Assembly (NCBI RefSeq): GCF_014174275.1
Contig: NZ_JABEQK010000010.1
Coordinates: 1 to 64,000 of the forward strand
Direction of reading: 5' to 3'
Length of the DNA stretch: 64,000 nucleotides
From: Gluconacetobacter takamatsuzukensis
GTDB lineage: Bacteria; Pseudomonadota; Alphaproteobacteria; Acetobacterales; Acetobacteraceae
In this document: one piece after another, positions 35,093-44,099 of the stretch
How the letters are laid out: each line of letters begins with the position of its first letter
Numbering within the stretch: position 1 is the first letter of the stretch
Position numbers and translations under genes: made by a program
Notes under the pieces: model-generated
Database searches by the model: none
What the model was told of the DNA's origin: nothing
What the model saw: only the letters and a program-made list of their open reading frames with translations

Positions 35093-36595
35093 ATGTCTGT
35101 CAACGAACAGCCGCCCTTCAAGGCACGCTACGAGAATTATATTGGTGGAGAGTGGGTGGCCCCGGTCAAGGGCACCTACATGTCCAACATCACGCCCGTC
35201 GACGGCCGCGTGCTGTGCGAGGTCCCGCAATCCACCGCCGAGGATATCGAACTGGCGCTGGATGCCGCCCACAAGGCGTTCAAGAGCTGGGCCCACACCT
35301 CGCCCGCCGAGCGCTCGCTGATCCTGCTCAAGGCCGCCGACCGGATGGAGCAGAATCTCGACCTGCTCGCCCGCGCCGAGACCTGGGACAACGGCAAGCC
35401 GATCCGCGAGACGCTGAACGCCGACATCCCGCTGGCGATCGACCATTTCCGCTATTTCGCCGGCTGTATCCGCGCCCAGGAAGGCGCGTTGAGCGAGATC
35501 ACGGACACCACCATCGCCTATCATTTCCACGAGCCGCTGGGCGTGGTCGGCCAGATCATCCCCTGGAACTTCCCGCTGCTGATGGGCTCGTGGAAGCTGG
35601 CGCCCGCGCTGGCCGCCGGCAATTGCGTGGTCATGAAGCCCGCCGAGACCACCCCCGCCAGCATGCTGGTGCTGATGGAACTGATCGGCGACCTGTTCCC
35701 GCCCGGCACGCTGAACATCGTCAACGGCCTGGGCCGCGATGTCGGCGCCGCGCTGTCCAACAGCACGCGCATCGCCAAGATCGCCTTCACCGGCTCGACG
35801 CCCACGGGCAAGATGATCGCCCATGCGGCGGCCGAGCACCTGATCCCGGCGACGCTGGAGCTGGGCGGCAAGTCGCCCAACATCTTCTTCGCCGACGTCA
35901 TGGATCATGACGACGATTATCTGGACAAGGCGATCGAGGGCTTTGCCCTGTTCGCGCTGAACCAGGGCCAGATCTGCTCCTGCCCCAGCCGCGCGCTGGT
36001 GCACGAATCGATCTACGAGCGCTTCATCGAGCGCGCGCTGCCCCGCGTGAAGGCCATCAAACAGGGCAACCCGCTGGACCCCACCACCATGATGGGCGCC
36101 CAGAACTCGCTGATGCAGCAGAAGAAGATCCTGGACTATATCGACATCGGCAAGAAAGAGGGCGCCGAGCTGCTGACCGGCGGGGGCACGCCCGACCTGG
36201 GCGCGGTGCTGAAGGAAGGGTTCTACGTCCAGCCCACCGTCTTCAAGGGCAACAACAAGATGCGGATCTTCCAGGAGGAGATCTTCGGCCCGGTGCTGGC
36301 GGTCACGACCTTCCGCACCGAGGAAGAGGCCCTGGCCATCGCCAACGACACCGAATTCGGCCTCGGTTCGGGCGTATGGTCCCGCAACGCGAATACCTGC
36401 TACCGCATGGGACGCGGCATGGAAGCTGGACGTGTGTGGATCAACTGCTATCACGTCTACCCGGCTCACGCCGCCTTCGGCGGCTACAAGAAGTCGGGGA
36501 TCGGTCGTGAGACGCACAAGATGGTGCTCGAACATTACCAGCAGACCAAGAATCTCCTGGTCAGCTACAGCGAGAAGAAGCTCGGCTTCTTCTGA
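35093..36595 (+). CDS. NAD(P)+-dependent aldehyde dehydrogenase, AldB-like
   Basis: A 500-residue aldehyde dehydrogenase. Catalytic residues are visible as [12 protein letters not shown] (general-base Glu) and [14 protein letters not shown] (nucleophilic Cys), with the cofactor motif [11 protein letters not shown]. The sequence is closest to the acetaldehyde/AldB group, which oxidises acetaldehyde to acetate; in an acetic acid bacterium this would serve cytoplasmic removal of aldehydes. The start ATG 35093 has AAGGAG eight bases upstream. A GC-rich hairpin follows the stop. It is unlinked to the membrane quinone-dependent enzymes. Confidence 0.93.
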   Translation: MSVNEQPPFKARYENYIGGEWVAPVKGTYMSNITPVDGRVLCEVPQSTAEDIELALDAAHKAFKSWAHTSPAERSLILLKAADRMEQNLDLLARAETWDNGKPIRETLNADIPLAIDHFRYFAGCIRAQEGALSEITDTTIAYHFHEPLGVVGQIIPWNFPLLMGSWKLAPALAAGNCVVMKPAETTPASMLVLMELIGDLFPPGTLNIVNGLGRDVGAALSNSTRIAKIAFTGSTPTGKMIAHAAAEHLIPATLELGGKSPNIFFADVMDHDDDYLDKAIEGFALFALNQGQICSCPSRALVHESIYERFIERALPRVKAIKQGNPLDPTTMMGAQNSLMQQKKILDYIDIGKKEGAELLTGGGTPDLGAVLKEGFYVQPTVFKGNNKMRIFQEEIFGPVLAVTTFRTEEEALAIANDTEFGLGSGVWSRNANTCYRMGRGMEAGRVWINCYHVYPAHAAFGGYKKSGIGRETHKMVLEHYQQTKNLLVSYSEKKLGFF

Positions 36596-36604
36596 GACCG
36601 CCGC

Positions 36605-36628
36605 GGGGGCGCTCCACAGGGCGCCCCC
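36605..36628 (+). terminator. GC-rich hairpin after the aldehyde dehydrogenase gene
   Basis: GGGGGCGC pairs with GCGCCCCC around TCCACAGG, ten bases after the stop codon. There is no T-run, so it may stabilise the mRNA 3' end or assist factor-dependent termination rather than act as an intrinsic terminator. Confidence 0.5.
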
Positions 36629-36684
36629 ACCCGACCCGGCAGGGCCCCGGCCCGTGCCGGGCCACCCGTGGCAACCCCTTGCAG

Positions 36685-37986
36685 ATGGACCCTGAAGACG
36701 CGATGGCGACAAAACCGGAAATTCTGATCGTCGGGGGTGGTGTCGCGGGACTGGCGCTGGCCACCCGGCTGGGCGATACGCTGGGCCGTCAGGGGCTGGC
36801 GCGCATCACGCTGATCGACAAGAGCTTCTCGCATGTCTGGAAGCCGATGCTGCATTGCTTCGCGGCCGGCACGGCGCAGAACGAGAACGACCGCATCAGC
36901 TTCATGGCGCAGGCCAGCAGCCGCCATTTCGAATTCTGGCCCGGCGAGATCGTGGCGCTGGACCGCGCGAACAAGCGCGCCATCCTCGGCCCGTTCCGCG
37001 CGGCCGACGGCGAGGTGGTGCTGGAAAGCCGCACGGTCGAATATGCGGCCCTCGTGCTGGCCATCGGCAGCCGCGCCAATGATTTCGGCACGCCGGGCGT
37101 GGCGGACCATTGCCTGTTCATCGACAATCTGGTCGAAGCCAACGGCTTCAACGAAAAATTCCGCATGGAGCTTCTGCGCGCCTATGCGGCCGACAAGCCG
37201 CTGGACATCGCCATCGTCGGCGGCGGCGCGACCGGCACCCAGCTTGCCGCCGAACTGCACAAGGCGCTGGACCTGGTCGCCCTGCATTCCTTCGGCGCGG
37301 CGCCCCCGAAGCTCAAGATCACGCTGCTGGAAGCCGGCCCCCGCGTGCTGCCCGCCTTCCCCGAAGCGGTCTCCACCGCCGCGCAGCGCCAGCTTGAAAG
37401 CATCGGCGTTTCGGTCCGCACCTCGGCCATGGTCTCCGGCGCCGACGCCGACGGGCTGAGCCTGAAGGACGGCACGCGCATCCCCGCCACCCTGCGCGTC
37501 TGGGCCGCCGGGGTAAAGGCGCCGGACGTCACGTCCGCGTTCGACGGGCTGTCGCTCAGCCGCTCGGGCCAGATCCTGGTCCACCCCAACCTGCAATCGC
37601 AGGATGACGAGCGGATCTTCGCCATGGGCGACTGCTCGTTCATCTCCTCCGACCCGCTGCCGCCCACGGCGCAGGTCGCCCGCCAGCAGGCCCATCACCT
37701 GGCCCGCCACCTGCCGGCCTGGCTGCGCAACGAAACCCCGATCCCCACCTGCGTCTTCCGCAACAAGGGCGCCATCGTGGCACTGGGCAATTACAATGGC
37801 TGGGGCACCCTGCCCGGCGGCACCGTCTTCGGCGGCGGCTTCCTCAACGGCCTCAGCGCACGGCTGGGCCACCTGATGCTCTATCGCCAGCATCAGGTGG
37901 AGCTGTACGGCCTGTTCCGCGGCCTGATGTCCATCCTGGCCGACCGGATCGATGCGATCGTAAGGCCGTCTGTGCGTCTGGATTAG
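36685..37986 (+). CDS. Type II NADH dehydrogenase / FAD-dependent oxidoreductase
   Basis: A 433-residue flavoprotein of the NDH-2 type, which passes electrons from NADH to quinone without pumping protons. The FAD motif is ILIVGGGVAGLALATRLG, and a second Rossmann motif for NADH is IAIVGGGATGTQLAAEL near residue 176. The motif FAMGDCSFI near residue 312 binds the FAD diphosphate, and the C-terminus has the amphipathic helix expected for membrane attachment. ATG 36685 and ATG 36703 are both possible starts; the second has GAAGA upstream. It is followed six bases after the stop by repeat copy B. Confidence 0.85.
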   Translation: MDPEDAMATKPEILIVGGGVAGLALATRLGDTLGRQGLARITLIDKSFSHVWKPMLHCFAAGTAQNENDRISFMAQASSRHFEFWPGEIVALDRANKRAILGPFRAADGEVVLESRTVEYAALVLAIGSRANDFGTPGVADHCLFIDNLVEANGFNEKFRMELLRAYAADKPLDIAIVGGGATGTQLAAELHKALDLVALHSFGAAPPKLKITLLEAGPRVLPAFPEAVSTAAQRQLESIGVSVRTSAMVSGADADGLSLKDGTRIPATLRVWAAGVKAPDVTSAFDGLSLSRSGQILVHPNLQSQDDERIFAMGDCSFISSDPLPPTAQVARQQAHHLARHLPAWLRNETPIPTCVFRNKGAIVALGNYNGWGTLPGGTVFGGGFLNGLSARLGHLMLYRQHQVELYGLFRGLMSILADRIDAIVRPSVRLD

Positions 37987-37991
37987 GCGTT

Positions 37992-38041
37992 ACAAGGGCT
38001 TTGCCCTTGACCCACCAAAGGGCGAAGCCCTTTGGAAACCC
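37992..38041 (+). repeat. Twin stem-loop intergenic repeat, copy B
   Basis: The same two stems as at 10934 and 62208, but the second loop is GAA instead of AGTC. It begins six bases after the stop of the NADH dehydrogenase gene and lies between it and the convergent tetR gene, which ends 12 bases further on. The position fits a bidirectional transcript end. Confidence 0.85.
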
Positions 38042-38052
38042 AGTTATTGGGG

Positions 38053-38700
38053 TTATGCAGGCGGGGCCAGAAGGCCTGCCTGCAAGGCCAGCACATTGTG
38101 CAGGATCGGCACCAGGGCGGGGCGCCCCTTCAGCCTGATCCATTCGTCCAGCGCGGTGCGGAACGCCGCGATCCCCGACCGCGCGGCCACGCGGGCGGCC
38201 AGCGCCCGGTCGGGCGAAGCCGGCAGCCGGCTGGCCAGCGCGGCCGCCAGCGCATCCTCCCACCCCGCATATTTCCGCAGGCTGACCGACAGCAGCGCCG
38301 GCGTGCGCTCGATCAGACAGGCGAAGGCATAGGCCTCGGCACGGTTCTTCGCCATCTGCGGCACCACGGCCTCCAGCGCCGTGCGGATCATGTCCTGCGG
38401 GGTGAAATCGGCCGGGCAGGATGCGACGCTAGCGGTCAGCACGTCGGTCATGTTCTGCGCCCAGGCGGTCACGATATCGGCCTTGGTCGGAAAATACCGG
38501 AACAGGGTGCGGCGCGAAATGCCGGCACTGGCCGCGATCTCGTCGACCGTGGTGCTGTCGAACCCCTGGGTCGCCAGCAGGCGCATCGCCCCCTCGATCA
38601 GCGCGGCACGGGTCTCGCTCCGCCGGGCCTCGCGCCGGGACGGCGCGGAAACGGAAGCTACGACACGCAGGGAAGAGACCGGGGGCCGGGGCACGGGCAA
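38053..38700 (-). CDS. TetR-family transcriptional regulator
   Basis: A TetR-type protein of about 215 residues. The helix-turn-helix is clear (RAALIEGAMRLLATQGFDS, then TVDEIAASAGISRRTLFRYF), and the C-terminal region begins MIRTALEAVVPQMAKNRAEA. The start is uncertain: TTG 38700 and GTG 38694 lie just before the conserved domain, while the first in-frame ATG, at 38805, would add 35 atypical residues. The target is unknown; its 3' end faces the NADH dehydrogenase gene. Confidence 0.82.
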   Translation of the reverse strand: MPVPRPPVSSLRVVASVSAPSRREARRSETRAALIEGAMRLLATQGFDSTTVDEIAASAGISRRTLFRYFPTKADIVTAWAQNMTDVLTASVASCPADFTPQDMIRTALEAVVPQMAKNRAEAYAFACLIERTPALLSVSLRKYAGWEDALAAALASRLPASPDRALAARVAARSGIAAFRTALDEWIRLKGRPALVPILHNVLALQAGLLAPPA

Positions 38701-39079
38701 GACAGGATCGCTCTCGAACAGAAGAACCCGGCGAACCGACCGGATCGGGATCGGCACGCGGGAACCGGGAAACCAGCAGAGTACCGGCACGCAACCGACC
38801 CTCATCGGCCGACAATAGTCGCGAATGCCGGAAGCCTCCACCCTCGCGCAAGCACCCCAGCCTTCGCGTCGCCGACAGGGCAGCCCCCCGGCCCCACGCG
38901 ACGCAGGCGGGCCGGAAAGCAGCGCCCGCCACCCCGCCCTGCCATCGCCACGCCGCACGCAGACCTGAATTTCCCTTTTCAAATCAACGATGTTTGCGCA
39001 AAACCCCCTTCCCTGCTTGCACCGCGCCTGACCCCCGGACGATAATGGGCCGAAAGAAACAGCAGAGAGAGAAAACCGC

Positions 39080-39784
39080 ATGCCGGGATATCCGATCCCC
39101 ACCCATCTGAGCGCATCGTCCTTCCGGGCCATCAAGGGCGTGATTTTCGACATGGACGGCCTACTGCTGGACAGCGAGACGCTGGCGATGGACGCGCTGG
39201 CCGAAGCCGGGACCGAACTGGGCTATGACGTGCCGCTGGCCTTCTGTCGCGGCATGATCGGCATGCCGGCCGACACCTGCCGCCAGATGGTGCACGACAC
39301 GTACGGCACCGATTTCCCGCTGGAACGGTTCTTCGCGTTGCAGGAAGTGCATCTGCGCCGCTATGTCGACAGCGACCGGCTGGTGCTGAAAAAGGGCGTC
39401 GTCCCGCTGCTGGACCTGCTGGACCGGCTGGGCCTGCCGCGCGCCATCGCCACCTCGTCGAGCCGCTACCGCACCGACCATCATCTGGAACTGGTCGGCC
39501 TGCTGCCCCGCTTCGACGCCATCGTCACCCGCGACGACGTCACCCGCGGCAAGCCCTATCCCGAACCCTACCTGACGGCCGCAGAAAAGATCGGAATCGC
39601 CCCCGAATCCTGCCTGGCGCTGGAAGATTCCCACAACGGCGCCCGCGCCGCTCACGCCGCCGGCATCCCCGTGATCGTCATCCCCGACCTTCTGGCCCCC
39701 ACCGAAGACGTCCGCGAAAAAGCCCTGGCCATCGTCGACGACCTGGACCACGTCCGCCACTGGCTGGAACAGGCCCACGCCTGA
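39080..39784 (+). CDS. HAD-superfamily phosphatase, beta-phosphoglucomutase-like
   Basis: A 234-residue HAD hydrolase with the four motifs: DMDGLLLDSE (nucleophile Asp near residue 25), TSSS, a Lys in RGKPYPEPYL and the metal-binding EDSHNGARAA. The helical cap inserted after motif I is of the C1 type seen in phosphoglycolate phosphatase and beta-phosphoglucomutase. The substrate is an unknown phosphosugar or related metabolite. The start ATG 39080 follows GAGAGAGAAAACCGC. Confidence 0.88.
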   Translation: MPGYPIPTHLSASSFRAIKGVIFDMDGLLLDSETLAMDALAEAGTELGYDVPLAFCRGMIGMPADTCRQMVHDTYGTDFPLERFFALQEVHLRRYVDSDRLVLKKGVVPLLDLLDRLGLPRAIATSSSRYRTDHHLELVGLLPRFDAIVTRDDVTRGKPYPEPYLTAAEKIGIAPESCLALEDSHNGARAAHAAGIPVIVIPDLLAPTEDVREKALAIVDDLDHVRHWLEQAHA

Positions 39785-39857
39785 ACGGCGTTCGGGACTG
39801 CACGCCGGGGAATATCGGCGTGCAGTCCGGACATGTTCCCAAAATCCGCGATCTTCG

Positions 39858-40337
39858 TCAGTGGCTGGCGTGCGCGGGAGAATCGTCCGACCACATGTCA
39901 CGATGGATCTTCCATTCCCCGCCCTGTCTGAGCAGGACGATGGTCTGCCTGCCGCGCTCGGCAACGCGGCCCTTGCCATCGAGTACTTCCAGTTCGGAGA
40001 TGCTGGTCGCGCCGTCGCCATCACCATAGATCTCGTAATGGCTGAACCTGGCGCCTCCGACGAGAGCCGGTTGCAGGGTCTTTTCGAAATACGCGAGGAT
40101 TGCGGGCCGCCCGGAAATCGCCTCTTCGTTGGGCGGCAGCAATTTGGCGTCATCGGTGTAGAGAAGCGAGATCGCCTTGAGGTCCCCCCTGGCGAGGTCC
40201 GCGGCAAACCGTTCGGTCACGGCCTTCACCGCAGCCTCATCGGACGAATATACGCTGGTTGCAAAGGCTGGAGCACATTGCAGTGCAACAGCGATTGAGG
40301 CGCCCACGAGATAAGAGACCGGCTTTGTCTTTGTCAT
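39858..40337 (-). CDS. Exported SnoaL/NTF2-like protein
   Basis: A 159-residue protein with a signal peptide (MTKTKPVSYLVGASIAVALQ, cleavage after AFA) and an NTF2-like domain (EAAVKAVTERFAADLARGDLKAISLLYTDDAKLLPP). Such cone-shaped domains act as small-molecule-binding proteins or isomerases. It is the last gene of a probable minus-strand operon with the SDR gene 49 bases upstream. Its precise role is unknown. Confidence 0.72.
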   Translation of the reverse strand: MTKTKPVSYLVGASIAVALQCAPAFATSVYSSDEAAVKAVTERFAADLARGDLKAISLLYTDDAKLLPPNEEAISGRPAILAYFEKTLQPALVGGARFSHYEIYGDGDGATSISELEVLDGKGRVAERGRQTIVLLRQGGEWKIHRDMWSDDSPAHASH

Positions 40338-40386
40338 GGCTGTTCCATCGATAAGCGTTTGTCGGGGAAAGAGTAGTCTTCTGGCT

Positions 40387-41133
40387 TCAGAGTTGTGAGC
40401 AGCCGCCATCGACGACCAGTTCCGTCCCGACGACGTATCGGGACTCGTCGCTCGCAAGGTAGAGGACTGCGGCAGCGATTTCCTCCGCCTGGCCCATTCG
40501 CGCCACGGGTACGGTCGAGACGAATTGCGCCTTGAAGGCTTCCACCTCGGCCTCGGACAGGCCGAGCTTGTCCAGTAGTGGGGTTTCGATGCCTCCGGGG
40601 GCAATCGCGTTGACGCGGATCTTGCGGTCGAGCAGTTCGTAGGACCAGCTTCGCGCGAGCGAGCGGACCGCGGCCTTGGCGGCGGCGACCAGCGACAGGC
40701 CATGCTTGCCGGTCTGATCGATGAACGACGTCGTCAGGACGACGGATGCACCTTCCCGGAGCACGGGCAATGCGGCCTGCATCGTGAATACGACGCCTTT
40801 GACGCTGACATCCATGATGTCGTCGTACTGGCGCGCGTCAATCGACTGCAGCGGCGTCGGAATGACGTAACCGGCATTCGCAAAAAGGATGTCGAGTCCG
40901 CCAAACGCCTGCTGGACGCGGGTCGTCGCCTCCTGCATCGCCTCGGCAGATCGAACGTCGGCAGCAAGGACAAGAGCCTCGGCGCCGAGTTCCGCCTGCA
41001 CACCGGCGAAGCGGGATTCGTCGCGGCCGATGACGGCAACGCGGGCACCTTCCTTGATGAACCGCTTTGCGGTGGCAAGGCCGATGCCACTTGTGCCGCC
41101 CGTGATGAGCGCTGTTTTTCCTGAAAGTCGCAT
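40387..41133 (-). CDS. SDR-family oxidoreductase lacking the catalytic tyrosine
   Basis: A 248-residue classical SDR. The NAD(P) motif ALITGGTSGIGLA and the NAG motif (LFANAGYV) are intact, as is the C-terminal VDGGCS. The active-site Ser is in LTTSF, but the usual YxxxK is VAAAK (GLSLVAAAKAAVRSL), so Val replaces the proton-donating Tyr while the Lys remains. The DNA is unambiguous (CTGGTCGCCGCC). It may be inactive as a dehydrogenase, use another residue, or have a binding role. It is divergent from the DJ-1-like gene. Confidence 0.85.
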   Translation of the reverse strand: MRLSGKTALITGGTSGIGLATAKRFIKEGARVAVIGRDESRFAGVQAELGAEALVLAADVRSAEAMQEATTRVQQAFGGLDILFANAGYVIPTPLQSIDARQYDDIMDVSVKGVVFTMQAALPVLREGASVVLTTSFIDQTGKHGLSLVAAAKAAVRSLARSWSYELLDRKIRVNAIAPGGIETPLLDKLGLSEAEVEAFKAQFVSTVPVARMGQAEEIAAAVLYLASDESRYVVGTELVVDGGCSQL

Positions 41134-41212
41134 ACCGGATTCCTCACATACGGAGTGGGACAGGCGGCCGCCGGCGCGCCCATCGTTCCGGCAGATCCTA
41201 GCGACACGATCG

Positions 41213-41228
41213 ATGTCTTAAAGGACAT
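41213..41228. promoter_or_regulatory. Dyad upstream of the SDR and DJ-1-like genes
   Basis: ATGTC and GACAT flank TTAAAG, and the surrounding bases are AT-rich. It lies in the 244-bp region between the divergent SDR and DJ-1-like genes, 80 bases before the SDR start. The GlxA-type regulator encoded nearby is the natural candidate to bind it. Confidence 0.45.
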
Positions 41229-41377
41229 ATTTCCCTCGAATTTAGCCATTCGTGGCCGACGGAAGATGGCGGCGTAAAACGAGGGAATTTGGTCCTTTTG
41301 GAAAAAGGGCGTCCGGAACTAAGTGTCGAGGCCATCCGGCAACCAGCCCGCTTCGCGGGATAGGATAGGAGACCGAT

Positions 41378-42193
41378 ATGTCTGGATTTTTCGATGAAAT
41401 GACCCGGGAAGAACTGAGCAGGGACGGTCGCTTGCGGCGGCAGGCTATGCTCATGGGCGGCGCGGCACTGGCTGCGACCGCCGCGGGTAGCCTTCTTCCG
41501 GGCGGAGCGCGTGCGGCTGCGGTCGGTGGAACCGGAAAGCCAATCGACTTTCTGTTCGCGATATATCCGAACGGGACACTTCTCGATTTCGCCGGTCCCA
41601 ATGAAATCCTTTCGCGCATCCCCAACACCAGGGTTCGGTTCGCCAGCCCCGCCGGCGGCCCTGTCACGCTGGAGAAAGGCATCGTCTTCGGTCCCACCGA
41701 GAAGCTTGCCGACGTGACGAAGGTGGACGTCATCTGCGTTCCTGGTGCCCTTGACCTTTCGGCGATGATGAAGCCCGAGACGCTGGAGCACGTCCGGCGA
41801 TTGTCCGAGGCCGCGCAATACGTCACGTCGGTCTGCACGGGCTCGATCATCCTTGCGGCTTCGGGCGTGCTGAAAGGGAAGCGCAGCGCCTGTCATTGGG
41901 CATTCCTGAACGTGCTCAAGGAATACGGCGCGATCCCTGACGCCGCCCGCGTCGTGAAGGATGGCCGATTCATGAGCGGCGGCGGCGTCACCGCCGGCAT
42001 CGATTTCGGCATGGCGATCGCAGCGGAACTTCGTGGTGCCGAAGCCGCGCAACAGGTGCAACTGCTCGTCCAGTATGACCCGCAGCCGCCGTTCCATGCC
42101 GGAAACCCGGCCGATGCCCCGTCGAAAGTTCGCGATGCGGTCTACAAGATGCTGCCCGGATCGAAAGACGGCCTGATGCGTCCGATTCTCTAG
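41378..42193 (+). CDS. Exported DJ-1/PfpI-family protein
   Basis: A 271-residue protein whose N-terminus (DGRLRRQAMLMGGAALAATA) has a twin-arginine-like signal, followed by a DJ-1/PfpI domain. The nucleophile elbow Cys is in SVCTGSIILAASG near residue 154, and the segments LDFAGPNEI and GVTAGIDFGMAIA match the isonitrile-hydratase-like group of this family. Export of such a protein is uncommon. It is divergent from the SDR gene and convergent with the GlxA-type regulator, which has a homologous sensor domain. Confidence 0.82.
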   Translation: MSGFFDEMTREELSRDGRLRRQAMLMGGAALAATAAGSLLPGGARAAAVGGTGKPIDFLFAIYPNGTLLDFAGPNEILSRIPNTRVRFASPAGGPVTLEKGIVFGPTEKLADVTKVDVICVPGALDLSAMMKPETLEHVRRLSEAAQYVTSVCTGSIILAASGVLKGKRSACHWAFLNVLKEYGAIPDAARVVKDGRFMSGGGVTAGIDFGMAIAAELRGAEAAQQVQLLVQYDPQPPFHAGNPADAPSKVRDAVYKMLPGSKDGLMRPIL

Positions 42194-42271
42194 AATGGGA
42201 CCGGGCATATTGCCCGCAATATCTGTGTCGCCTGCCACCCCTCGGCAAAGTCGAGGGGTGGACGCTATCCG

Positions 42272-43219
42272 CTAGACGGCATTTTCCTGGCGCCCGGCCC
42301 GCCGAACGGCTTGCGGCGGCTGGCCATGCAGCTTGACGAACGCCCGGCGCATCCGTTCCGGGTCGGTAAAGCCGACGGCCCTTGCGATCTGCTCGATCGG
42401 TTCGGACCCGCTCTGTAGGCGAATGCCTGCCGCCTCGACACGCAAACGCTCCACTGCCCTGGCCGGCGTTTCGCCGGTCTGGCGCCGGAAAGCGCGTCCG
42501 AATTGACGGACGCTCAGCCTGGCCGCTTCCGCCAGCCTTTCGATCGGCAGAGGCTCGACCAGATGATCGCGCGCGAACGCGAGCGCCATGCGGATACGGT
42601 CCGATTCCGGCTCCATCTGCGACATGGCCGAAAACTGCGACTGGCCGCCAGAGCGACGATAGGGAACGACGAGTTCACGCGCGACCTCGCGCGCAATTTC
42701 GGGTCCGAAATCGGTTTCGATCAGCGCCAGCGCCAGGTCGATACCCGCCGAGATCCCGGCGGACGTCCAGACGTTGTTGTCGGAGACGAAGATGCGATCC
42801 ATCTCGACCCTGACCAAAGGATAGCGCTGCTGGAGTTCGGGTGCGATCCGCCAGTGGGTCGTCGCGCGGCGGCCGTCGAGAAGCCCGGCCCCGGCGAGCA
42901 GGAAGGCACCCGTGCAGACGCTCGCCACACGGGCGGTGCGCGAAGCGAGATCCTTTGCCGCTGCGATGACGCCGGGGTCCTGAAAAGGTTCGATGTCGCC
43001 CCCGATAAGAATGACCGTGTCGAACGCCATGTCGCGGAAGGGGTGAGTCTGAACGGGGACGCCAGAGCTTCCGACGACAGCGCCGCCACGCTCGGAAATC
43101 ACCGCCACGCTATAGGCACCGCCTTCAACGAAATCATTCGCCTCTTCGAACGCGCCCAGCGGCCCCGCAAGATCGAGAATCCGATGGTTCGGGCAAATGA
43201 AAAGTCCGATCTGGTGCAT
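42272..43219 (-). CDS. GlxA-family transcriptional regulator (DJ-1 domain plus AraC DNA-binding domain)
   Basis: A 315-residue regulator. Residues 1-190 form a DJ-1/PfpI-like amidotransferase domain with the Cys elbow ASVCTGAFLLAGAG. The C-terminal 100 residues are an AraC-type double helix-turn-helix (IERLAEAARLSVRQFGRAFRR, then EQIARAVGFTDPERMRRAF). The DJ-1 domain probably senses a small metabolite. It is the likely controller of the neighbouring DJ-1-like protein, SDR and SnoaL-like genes. Confidence 0.9.
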   Translation of the reverse strand: MHQIGLFICPNHRILDLAGPLGAFEEANDFVEGGAYSVAVISERGGAVVGSSGVPVQTHPFRDMAFDTVILIGGDIEPFQDPGVIAAAKDLASRTARVASVCTGAFLLAGAGLLDGRRATTHWRIAPELQQRYPLVRVEMDRIFVSDNNVWTSAGISAGIDLALALIETDFGPEIAREVARELVVPYRRSGGQSQFSAMSQMEPESDRIRMALAFARDHLVEPLPIERLAEAARLSVRQFGRAFRRQTGETPARAVERLRVEAAGIRLQSGSEPIEQIARAVGFTDPERMRRAFVKLHGQPPQAVRRAGRQENAV

Positions 43220-43639
43220 TGCCCGAATTTAAGGGAAACCTGAATTTTACGCCATAGATTTCTTCACGGACCGACGCGCACTTCGGGAGGTTTGCACGTC
43301 CCGACATCAGGAAAAAGTCGTTCCGCAGCTTCATCCGACCACGTCGCTGGCCCGCGTTCCGGCGTTTGACGAAAGGACCAGAATCCTTATTTCACGTCAT
43401 AATACGACATATCGGCACTCTGTCCTGTCCCGATTTCCTAACCTCGACGCGACGGGTCCGATCGCGGCGTTCGGGATCGCCGGACACTTGGCGGATCGCG
43501 CCTACGCCCATCCGATCCTGCCGCATATTCGGCGGCACGGAAATGACGGTTTCCGGTCTCATATCAGGCATTTATGTCTTTAGCCAAACTTCTCCACAGC
43601 GGACATAAGAAATTTAGCATTTCATGGCAGGAGGGAAAG
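43220..43639. other. Gene-free stretch before the insertion sequences
   Basis: About 420 bases of falling GC content upstream of the GlxA-type gene. It must contain that gene's promoter. No other gene or clear dyad is visible. Confidence 0.4.
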
Positions 43640-44075
43640 CTGACCCACAAGAACATAGGCAGGCGTTCGGCTGGTACAAAAGCGCATGATCGAAGACATT
43701 TTCCGACGTCTAGCAGACGATCACGGCAATGAATACATGATAATCGACAGCACGATTGTCAGTGCGCATCAGCATAGCTGCGGATCAGGCAATCGGATGG
43801 TTACGCGGCGGACTGACGACGCAAATTTATGCTATTGTTGATGTCGCAGAGAAAGGCGATTGTCCCGCGTCTGACTGATGCCCCGCCGGAGAGCGGGCAT
43901 TACTGATGCCAATACTTTGATGGACGAAGCAGATTTCGAAGCCTTTATCGCCGACAAGGCTTATAACACCGATCCGCTTCTCACTAGTCTTTAGCGGTTC
44001 AAAGGTATCGCAACGCACTACAACAAGCAGGATTCAACCTTCCTCGTCGCGCTCTAGCTCATAGCCTCAATTAGC
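43640..44075 (+). pseudogene. Decayed IS5-family transposase
   Basis: Fragments of a DDE transposase in shifting frames. From 43687 the sequence reads MIEDIFRRLADDHGNEYMII, then DSTIVSAHQHSCG, with the first catalytic Asp; another frame then gives GGLTTQIYAIVDV; a third gives DEADFEAFIADKAYNTD, with the second Asp, and RFKGIATHYNKQD. In-frame stops and at least two frameshifts make it inactive. The pattern fits the IS427-like branch of IS5. An intact element of a different IS5 branch inserted just after it. Confidence 0.75.
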
Positions 44076-44099
44076 GGCATCAAATAATGGCAGGCATAA

